A stretch of DNA of 5,230 bases from Bacteroidales bacterium. Its GTDB lineage: Bacteria; Bacteroidota; Bacteroidia; Bacteroidales; UBA12077. The translations under genes were made by a program, and so were the position numbers. Each line of letters opens with the position of its first letter. Positions within the stretch are counted from its first letter, which is position 1. The stretch covers positions 1-5,230 of the forward strand of contig DAOVYZ010000284.1 of the NCBI GenBank assembly GCA_030635365.1, written 5' to 3'. The notes under the pieces were generated by a model. It did no database searches. It was not told the origin of the DNA and worked only from the letters and a program-made list of their open reading frames with translations. Shown here piece after piece: positions 1 through 5,230 of this stretch.

Positions 1-684
1 AGTTTTTCTGTCAGATACTATTTTATTTGGATCAGAAGGTGGTGGTGGAATTGAGCATTTTCCTACAAATGGGAGCAACTTCCAACCCTCGGGATATTTT
101 TTAAATATAGGAAGTAGCTCATAAGCAACAATTAATAATTTACCACGATTTACTTTATCTTTTTTTCTTAATTTATTAACCTGATATTGTACCCATTCAT
201 TTGCAACTTGATATTTTACAATATCTACTTTACTAAAAGCAGCATTTAAGAGATTACTTTTGTAAGAATCAAAATTATACCAATAATCATTTAATGATTT
301 ATTTGGAGGATCTTTCTTCCATTTTTTACCTAAAAAATCCAGCACGTATAGTGCAAAAACGTGACTTAAAAGTTGAATGAACCAACTTCTCATTCTGGGA
401 TCGCAATAAATTCTACAAAGTTCTTGAGAAAATTGAAAAGCAATTTGATTATAATTGACTCCTGATATATTTAAAGCTATTTTATAAAAGTCTCGCCCTA
501 AAGGCCAATAAAATGCAGGCCCAATCATTTGGTCATTTGTTAATTCAATGGGCTTAAACCCTAATGGAGGTTCAGTGGGTATAAGTTTTTCTATTTCATT
601 TACAATATCATTTATAACAATTAATAACTTATCATTAAGCTCTGTTTCTTTAAAGACATTGTTTTTTATAATCCACTTTTCCAT
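1..684 (-). CDS. Uncharacterised protein, HExxH-like domain with metal ligands apparently lost (3' end truncated by window edge)
   Basis: An uninterrupted minus-strand frame of 228 codons starts with ATG at 684-682 and runs off the left edge without a stop, so the C-terminus is missing. No signal peptide or membrane segment is visible, which suggests a cytoplasmic protein. Residues 78-118 contain FQFSQELCRIY (83-93), then WFIQ (101-104) and a hydrophobic FALYVLDFL stretch. From memory, this layout resembles a group of uncharacterised bacterial proteins with a segment like FAHELCH followed by WFEE..CE, a putative zinc-peptidase site. Here the two histidines would be Gln87 and Arg91, only Glu88 is kept, and the downstream acidic positions are Ile103, Gln104 and His108. 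A later stretch, YELLPIFKKYPEGW (188-201), also fits that group. Residues 213-216 are four prolines. If the relationship is right, the protein is a non-catalytic relative. The function is unknown. It diverges from asnS and no partner gene is visible. The reading frame is well supported, the family assignment is tentative. Confidence 0.8.
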   Translation of the reverse strand, partial: MEKWIIKNNVFKETELNDKLLIVINDIVNEIEKLIPTEPPLGFKPIELTNDQMIGPAFYWPLGRDFYKIALNISGVNYNQIAFQFSQELCRIYCDPRMRSWFIQLLSHVFALYVLDFLGKKWKKDPPNKSLNDYWYNFDSYKSNLLNAAFSKVDIVKYQVANEWVQYQVNKLRKKDKVNRGKLLIVAYELLPIFKKYPEGWKLLPFVGKCSIPPPPSDPNKIVSDRKT

Positions 685-848
685 AATATTGGTTTTATAA
701 TAGTAATTAAGATTAATTTATACCTTAGCTTTGAATAGATTCTTTCTGAAATCCTGGCAAGAGAGTAATTGTTATAATTTAAGAAAAAAAACAATTAAAA
801 TCAAGTTAAACAGCTCCTTTTTTCTGATTAGAATTAAGATACCATGTA

Positions 849-879
849 TTTTATAGTCAAACTAAAAATGCTATTTTTG
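849..879 (+). promoter_or_regulatory. Probable Bacteroidota-type promoter of asnS-rpoN-PAP2 cluster
   Basis: TATTTTTG at 872-879 is an exact match to the Bacteroidota -7 consensus TAnnTTTG. About 19 bases upstream lies TTTTA (849-853), which only partly fits the TTG expected near -33. Transcription would begin roughly at 884-888, leaving a short A/T-rich leader of about 15 bases before the asnS ATG at 902. That leader has no Shine-Dalgarno sequence, which is usual in this phylum. The region is very AT-rich, so a chance match is possible. Confidence 0.45.
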
Positions 880-901
880 TAAGCTAAATATTTATAAAAA
901 T

Positions 902-2296
902 ATGAAATATAAAAGAAATTTTGTTAAAGATTTATTAAAATCATCAAAAGTTGATTTGGATATAAATGTAAAAGGGTGGGTAAGAACTAAAAGAGGTAAT
1001 AAACAAGTAGCCTTTGTTGCATTAAATGATGGGTCAACAATTAATAATATTCAGATTGTAATAGATGTAGCAAATTTTAATGAAGAATTAATACGAGATA
1101 TAACTACCGGGGCAAGCCTAAGTGTAAATGGGAAACTTGTAAAATCAATGGGTAAAGGGCAGAATATTGAGATATTAGCAAATGAAGTTGAGATTTACGG
1201 TACAGCAGATCCGGAAACTTACCCTTTACAAAAAAAAGGGCATACACTTGAATTCTTAAGAGAAATAGCCCATTTACGTTTTCGCACTAATACTTTTGGG
1301 GCAATTTTTAGGATAAGGCATGCCATGTCTTTTGCAATACATAAATATTTTAATGATAGGAATTTTTATTATTTGCATACACCTATTGTTACAGGCTCTG
1401 ATGCTGAAGGTGCAGGAGAAATGTTTAGAGTTACTAACCTTGATATGATGAACCCTCCAAAAACTGATGAGGGTAAAATTGATTATTCAAAAGATTTTTT
1501 TGGAAAAGAAACAAACTTAACCGTTTCAGGGCAATTAGAAGGTGAGTTGGGAGCTACAGCGTTGTCAAATATTTATACTTTTGGGCCAACATTTAGGGCT
1601 GAAAATTCAAATACTCCTAGACACCTTGCAGAATTTTGGATGATAGAACCTGAAATGGCATTTTATGATATTCATGATAATATGGATTTGGCAGAAGATT
1701 TTCTAAAATTTCTTATTTCATATGCTTTAGAAAACTGTAAAGACGATATTGAATTTCTTAACAAAATGTATGATAAAGAGTTAATAGAAAGGCTGAATTT
1801 TATTGTAGAGAATAAATTTGAACGCATTAGTTATACAGAAGCAATTGAGGTATTAGAAAAAGCTGGCCAGAAGTTTGAATTTCCGGTTAAATGGGGGTAC
1901 GACCTGCAATCTGAACATGAACGCTATTTGGTTGAAAAGCACTATAAAAAACCGGTTATGGTTACAGATTATCCTGCAATAATAAAGGCTTTTTATATGA
2001 AACAAAATGATGATGGTAAAACAGTGCGTGCTTTAGATGTATTATTTCCACGTATAGGAGAAATAATAGGAGGTTCGCAGAGGGAAGAGATATATGACAA
2101 GTTAAAAGGTAAAATAAATGAAATGGGTATCCCGGAAGAAGAAATGTGGTGGTATCTTGAAACAAGAAAGTTTGGTACAGTTCCGCATAGTGGATTTGGC
2201 CTTGGTTTTGAAAGGTTTATTTTATTTGTTACAGGAATGTCTAACATTCGCGATGTTATTCCATTCCCCAGGACACCTAAAAATGCAGAATTTTAA
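902..2296 (+). CDS. asnS: Asparaginyl-tRNA synthetase (class II aaRS)
   Basis: This 464-residue cytoplasmic enzyme activates asparagine with ATP and charges tRNA-Asn (EC 6.1.1.22). Its length matches the bacterial norm of about 465. An N-terminal OB-fold anticodon-binding domain (about 1-105) contains VKGWVRTKRGNKQVAFVALNDGS (23-45). The class II catalytic core follows. RFRTNTFGAIFRIRH (126-140) is typical of AsnRS. The motif 2 region spans 231-251, beginning FRAENSNTPRHLAEFW, with the class-defining arginine Arg232. The motif 3 GFGLGFERF (431-439) carries the ATP-binding Arg438. SEHERYLVE (337-345), GEIIGGSQRE (386-395) and the C-terminal IPFPRTP (453-459) are further conserved blocks. FRAENSNTPRHLAEFW and the TVSGQLEGE block (207-215) favour AsnRS over AspRS. 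The ATG at 902 gives the expected N-terminal length. No Shine-Dalgarno sequence precedes it. It is the first gene of the rightward cluster, 28 bp before rpoN. Confidence 0.98.
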   Translation: MKYKRNFVKDLLKSSKVDLDINVKGWVRTKRGNKQVAFVALNDGSTINNIQIVIDVANFNEELIRDITTGASLSVNGKLVKSMGKGQNIEILANEVEIYGTADPETYPLQKKGHTLEFLREIAHLRFRTNTFGAIFRIRHAMSFAIHKYFNDRNFYYLHTPIVTGSDAEGAGEMFRVTNLDMMNPPKTDEGKIDYSKDFFGKETNLTVSGQLEGELGATALSNIYTFGPTFRAENSNTPRHLAEFWMIEPEMAFYDIHDNMDLAEDFLKFLISYALENCKDDIEFLNKMYDKELIERLNFIVENKFERISYTEAIEVLEKAGQKFEFPVKWGYDLQSEHERYLVEKHYKKPVMVTDYPAIIKAFYMKQNDDGKTVRALDVLFPRIGEIIGGSQREEIYDKLKGKINEMGIPEEEMWWYLETRKFGTVPHSGFGLGFERFILFVTGMSNIRDVIPFPRTPKNAEF

Positions 2297-2324
2297 TTAA
2301 ATTTAGGCAATCAAAGCATAGGTA

Positions 2325-3779
2325 ATGTTAAAGCAAAGTTTACAACAAAAATTATTACAAAAACTTTCGCCTCAACAGATTCAAATGATCAAGTTGTTGG
2401 AAATTCCAACTATTCAACTTGAACAAAGAATTAAAAAGGAACTGGAAGAAAACCCTGTGTTGGAAGAAGGGGCAGATGAGGAATTTCAGGACTCGAATGA
2501 TGAAGAAATTGCTGAAGAGAATCTGGATAATAGTATCGATGAATTTTCTCTTGAAGATTATATTAATGATGAGGATGTTCCTTCTTATAGATTAGCATCA
2601 AATAATTATTCAAAAGATGATAAAAAAGAAGATATACCGTTTTCTGTAGGCATATCTTTTCATGAGCATTTACAAAATCAAATTGGTTTAAGAAATTTTT
2701 CGGAAAAAGAAGAAGCCCTGGCTATGTATTTAATTGGGAATCTTGATGATGATGGTTATGTAAGACGAAAGCTTGAAGCTATTGCAAATGATTTAGCTTT
2801 TTCGCAAAATATTAATACGGACGAAGATGAGTTATTGGAAATTTTAAGATTTATTCAGGATTTAGAACCGCCGGGAGTCGGGGCAAGAAGTTTGCAGGAA
2901 TGCTTATTGTTGCAAATAGACGTAAAAGATAAGGAAATATGCGAAATAAAGTTAGCTAGAAAGATTCTTAAGTACTATTTTAATGAATTTACTAAGAAGC
3001 ACTATGAGAAGATTATTACACGACTTAATATTAGTGAGCAAGAATTAAAAGCTGCTATTGATGAAATATTAAAGCTTAATCCTAAACCGGGGAGTAGTTT
3101 TTCTGATTCGTCGAGAGTAATTCAAACATTGGTGCCGGATTTTATTTTGGAAAATAAAGAGGGTGAATTACAGTTAACCCTAAATGCTAAAAATGTACCT
3201 GAATTACGATTGAACTACACGTATACTGAAATGCTATTATCGTATTCGCACAAAAGTAAAAACGAGAAAACAAAAAGCGATAAAGAAACTATAACTTTTG
3301 TAAAGCAAAAACTGGATTCAGCAAAGTGGTTTATTGATGCTATTAAGCAAAGGCAAAATACATTGCTTTTAACTATGAATGCAATAATTGAATATCAACA
3401 TAAATATTTTATGGATGGAGAAGAATCCTTACTTAGGCCAATGATATTAAAAAATATTGCAGAAAAAACCAATTTAGATATCTCGACAATTTCTCGTGTA
3501 GCTAATAGTAAATATATACAAACACATTTTGGAATTTATTCGTTAAAATATTTCTTTTCGGAGGGATTACAGACAGAGTCAGGAGAAGAAGTATCTACAA
3601 GAGAAATTAAATCGATTTTGAAAGAATGTATTGATAATGAAGAAAAGAAAAAGCCTTTAACAGACGATAAATTAACAAATATTTTAAAAGAAAAAGGATA
3701 TAAAATCGCGAGAAGGACAGTTGCAAAATACCGTGAGCAATTAAATATTCCTGTAGCCAGGCTGAGAAAAGAATTGTAA
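2325..3779 (+). CDS. rpoN: RNA polymerase sigma-54 factor (RpoN)
   Basis: The 484-residue protein is the alternative sigma factor that directs core RNA polymerase to -24/-12 (GG/GC) promoters and needs AAA+ enhancer-binding activators to open DNA. Length and architecture are complete. Region I (about 1-48) is glutamine/leucine-rich, with SLQQKLLQKLSPQQIQMIKL and ELEENPVLEE, and contacts the activator. An acidic low-complexity region II (about 48-105) follows. The core-binding domain includes LIGNLDDDGYV (136-146) and LEPPGVGARSLQECLLLQ (180-197). The DNA-binding domain has a helix-turn-helix around 374-410 (NIAEKTNLDISTISRVANSKY) and the diagnostic RpoN box ARRTVAKYRE at 462-471, which contacts the -24 element. 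The ATG at 2325 places region I at its usual position, although no convincing Shine-Dalgarno sequence is seen. The stop overlaps the next start by one base. No enhancer-binding protein gene lies in this window, so the regulon cannot be inferred here. Confidence 0.98.
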   Translation: MLKQSLQQKLLQKLSPQQIQMIKLLEIPTIQLEQRIKKELEENPVLEEGADEEFQDSNDEEIAEENLDNSIDEFSLEDYINDEDVPSYRLASNNYSKDDKKEDIPFSVGISFHEHLQNQIGLRNFSEKEEALAMYLIGNLDDDGYVRRKLEAIANDLAFSQNINTDEDELLEILRFIQDLEPPGVGARSLQECLLLQIDVKDKEICEIKLARKILKYYFNEFTKKHYEKIITRLNISEQELKAAIDEILKLNPKPGSSFSDSSRVIQTLVPDFILENKEGELQLTLNAKNVPELRLNYTYTEMLLSYSHKSKNEKTKSDKETITFVKQKLDSAKWFIDAIKQRQNTLLLTMNAIIEYQHKYFMDGEESLLRPMILKNIAEKTNLDISTISRVANSKYIQTHFGIYSLKYFFSEGLQTESGEEVSTREIKSILKECIDNEEKKKPLTDDKLTNILKEKGYKIARRTVAKYREQLNIPVARLRKEL

Positions 3780-4387
3780 TGGAGAAAAATCTAGCTAAAT
3801 TACTCTCAATAATATTTCATCCACTTTTATTTCCTACTATTGGAATTTTAGTATTATTAAATTCGGGAACCGTTCTGGAGTATTTACCGTTTCAGGCGAA
3901 AAAGGTAATCTTTTTAATAGTACTGGTTAGCACATTTGTATTGCCATTAACATTTGTTCCTTTTTTTATTTTTCAGAAAATTATAAAAGATGTACAAATG
4001 GATAACCATAGAGAAAGACTAATTCCTTTATTTGTTACGTCTATTCTATATTTTTTCAGCTATTATTTACTTATTAGACTTGGTGCTCCAATTACAATAT
4101 CTAAGTTTATTTTAACGGCAGGTATTTCTGTTTTTGCATTATTCCTTTTTACAATTAAATGGAAAATAAGTGCTCATATGATTGGGATAGGTGGATTAAC
4201 AGGTGCTATAATAGCTTTTTCTTTTATGCTGAATGTTAATCTTGAAATTTTTATTATTATATCAATTGTTCTATCAGGGCTACTTGGTTATTCAAGATTA
4301 AAACTAAGTTCTCACAAACAATTTGAAATTTATACCGGATGGATCACGGGTTTTACTTTATCCTTTATTATTTTGTTGTTTTTTTAA
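3779..4387 (+). CDS. PAP2-like integral membrane phosphatase-family protein
   Basis: A 202-residue, strongly hydrophobic protein with roughly six or seven membrane helices (about 8-28, 43-66, 82-100, 107-127, 133-151, 153-170, 184-202). It resembles short Bacteroidota membrane proteins usually annotated as PAP2-family (type 2 phosphatidic acid phosphatase), often found next to rpoN. Relics of the family signature are visible. KISAH (129-133) stands where PSGH is expected. SRLKLSSHKQFE (172-183) follows the spacing of SRx5Hx3D, keeping Arg173 and His179 with Glu183 in place of Asp. The first motif, Kx6RP, is only vaguely represented by the basic DNHRERLIP loop (75-83). The canonical enzymes remove phosphate from lipid phosphates or undecaprenyl pyrophosphate at the membrane; the substrate here is unknown. 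The ATG shares its A with the rpoN stop (TAATG), which suggests translational coupling, and a purine-rich GAGAAAAG lies just upstream within rpoN. Membrane localisation is secure, the enzymatic role is less so. Confidence 0.85.
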   Translation: MEKNLAKLLSIIFHPLLFPTIGILVLLNSGTVLEYLPFQAKKVIFLIVLVSTFVLPLTFVPFFIFQKIIKDVQMDNHRERLIPLFVTSILYFFSYYLLIRLGAPITISKFILTAGISVFALFLFTIKWKISAHMIGIGGLTGAIIAFSFMLNVNLEIFIIISIVLSGLLGYSRLKLSSHKQFEIYTGWITGFTLSFIILLFF

Positions 4388-4399
4388 CCTGAATTCAGG
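4388..4399. repeat. Perfect 12-bp palindrome between convergent gene ends
   Basis: CCTGAATTCAGG is fully self-complementary and starts directly after the stop codon of the PAP2-like gene, three bases before the stop of the opposing glycosyltransferase gene. As RNA it could form only a 4-bp CCTG/CAGG stem with an AATT loop. A T-run lies on its left on the + strand, so neither transcript has the hairpin followed by a long U-tract. It is a weak candidate for a shared 3'-end signal at best. Confidence 0.4.
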
Positions 4400-4402
4400 A
4401 TG

Positions 4403-5230
4403 CTATTTATTAAGTTTATGAATTAATCGGGTTAAATTGAGAATCCTTTTTGTTAGGTTGTCTTTATTTACTAATTTATTATGGCTTGGATTGTACGCAT
4501 AATTTACGGCTTTTTGTAGGTTAAAGTTTTTTTGTTTTAGCGAAAAGAATAAACTTTTATTTTTCAAATAATCTGCAAGGTATTCTTGTTCTGTTTGTCC
4601 GGGTGTAGGTATTAAAACAGCTTTTTTTCTAAGAATAAATAAATCCATTATGGAACTATAGCCGGATCTGCAAATTACCAATTCTGATTCTTTAATTAGT
4701 TCGCAGAGTTCTTTAGAATTTAATATATTATAAACCGGGAATGAGAAAGATTTTTCTGTTTTTTGTTCTGTTCCTCTTACAATTGCACATTTCAAACTGG
4801 TTTCTTTTGTTTGATTATAAAAAATATTTTCTAATAATGTTCTTTGTGGTTCTGGCCCGGATAAAATAAACAAAACGTTATATTTTATCTTCGGTGTTTT
4901 TGTATCATTTTTTTCAAATTTAAATCTTGATAATGGCCCTATAAAATAACTATTTTTAGTTTCTGTGTTTATATGGGACAGTTCACCGGATAAATTAAAA
5001 TTGCCTTCGAAATCAGGTATCCAACATTCATCATACTTATTGATTACATGCCTTATAAGAAGTTGATAAATTGGTTCAAAAACTTTTAATTTCCCGGGGA
5101 AATTTATTTTTAATTGATGAGTTATAAAGACAGAATATATATTACTATTCCATAGTCCAAATCGGTTATCGGATATAACAATTTTTATGCAATTTTTTTT
5201 GATAATTCGCTTTAGTTTAAAATGTTCCAG
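4403..5230 (-). CDS. Glycosyltransferase with GT28/MurG-like C-terminal domain (5' end truncated by window edge)
   Basis: The minus-strand frame is open from the right edge to a TAG at 4405-4403, giving 275 residues of a C-terminal portion. The N-terminus, probably some 70-90 residues judging from related proteins, lies outside. Numbering from the edge, SDNRFGL (20-26), THQL (37-40), CWIPDF (69-74), LSGELSH (80-86) and FIGPLSRF (96-103) are blocks I associate with a Bacteroidota family of GT28-like transferases. The interdomain SGPEPQR (124-130) opens the C-terminal Rossmann-like half. ICRSGYSSIMDL (186-197) and VLIPTPGQTEQEYLA (205-219) match the GT28_C nucleotide-sugar binding site, as in MurG. 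It presumably transfers a sugar from a nucleotide donor to a cell-envelope acceptor, but neither substrate can be named. It is not MurG itself, which has different N-domain blocks. A TTG at 4873-4871 (residue 120) can mimic a start, but the conserved blocks upstream of it rule that out. The gene converges on the PAP2-like gene, 15 bp away. Confidence 0.88.
   Translation of the reverse strand: MEHFKLKRIIKKNCIKIVISDNRFGLWNSNIYSVFITHQLKINFPGKLKVFEPIYQLLIRHVINKYDECWIPDFEGNFNLSGELSHINTETKNSYFIGPLSRFKFEKNDTKTPKIKYNVLFILSGPEPQRTLLENIFYNQTKETSLKCAIVRGTEQKTEKSFSFPVYNILNSKELCELIKESELVICRSGYSSIMDLFILRKKAVLIPTPGQTEQEYLADYLKNKSLFFSLKQKNFNLQKAVNYAYNPSHNKLVNKDNLTKRILNLTRLIHKLNK

Noticed and set aside
766..797. 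8-bp inverted repeat (TAATTGTT / AACAATTA) as a terminator or operator
   Set aside because: It consists almost wholly of A/T with a 16-base loop in a very AT-rich region, and no gene ends there. Chance is the simpler explanation.
844..882. A 12-codon open frame (ATG to TAA) just upstream of asnS as a possible leader peptide
   Set aside because: It overlaps the likely -7 element, has no asparagine codons and no attenuator-like hairpins follow it.
685..901. Riboswitch, T-box, tRNA or small RNA in the divergent intergenic region
   Set aside because: No cloverleaf, T-box-like sequence or stable GC-containing hairpin was seen on either strand. No -7 consensus for the leftward gene was found either.
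1962..2247. Minus-strand open frames of 67 and 84 codons inside asnS
   Set aside because: They lie opposite the highly conserved C-terminal half of AsnRS, show no recognisable domain and are explained as antisense shadows.
2118..2300. A + strand 60-codon frame in another phase at the end of asnS
   Set aside because: It fully overlaps the motif 3 coding region of asnS out of frame and has no recognisable content.
4871..4873. TTG as a start codon giving a 156-residue minus-strand protein
   Set aside because: The same frame continues upstream to the window edge and encodes conserved glycosyltransferase blocks, so the TTG is an internal leucine codon.

Overview
The window looks like a chromosomal segment of a low-GC member of the Bacteroidota. 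The AsnRS closely resembles Bacteroides-type AsnRS. The asnS-rpoN-PAP2-like gene order, the lack of strong Shine-Dalgarno sequences and a TAnnTTTG-type -7 element upstream of asnS all fit that phylum. This assignment comes from recognising proteins and motifs, not from a database search.

Layout, left to right. (1) A minus-strand gene occupies 1-684. Its start is at 684 and its 3' end lies outside the window. It encodes a protein of unknown function that resembles a degenerated HExxH-type putative metallopeptidase. (2) A 217-bp AT-rich divergent intergenic region (685-901) carries a plausible Bacteroidota-type promoter for the rightward genes. (3) A rightward, probably co-transcribed cluster follows: asnS (902-2296, asparaginyl-tRNA synthetase), then 28 bp, then rpoN (2325-3779, sigma-54), overlapping by one base (TAATG) with a six- or seven-helix membrane protein of the PAP2-like phosphatase group (3779-4387). 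(4) After a 15-bp convergent gap that is mostly a perfect 12-bp palindrome comes a minus-strand glycosyltransferase (4403-5230). It has a GT28/MurG-like C-terminal nucleotide-sugar domain, and its N-terminus lies beyond the right edge.

The rightward cluster is mainly housekeeping: translation (AsnRS), transcription initiation (sigma-54) and membrane or lipid chemistry (PAP2-like). The joint transcription of these three is inferred from spacing, and no functional link between them is visible. The glycosyltransferase is convergent and belongs to a different transcription unit. I see no RNA genes, CRISPR array, insertion sequence, phage gene or defence system. The least ordinary element is the left-edge gene with its apparently lost metal-binding histidines.
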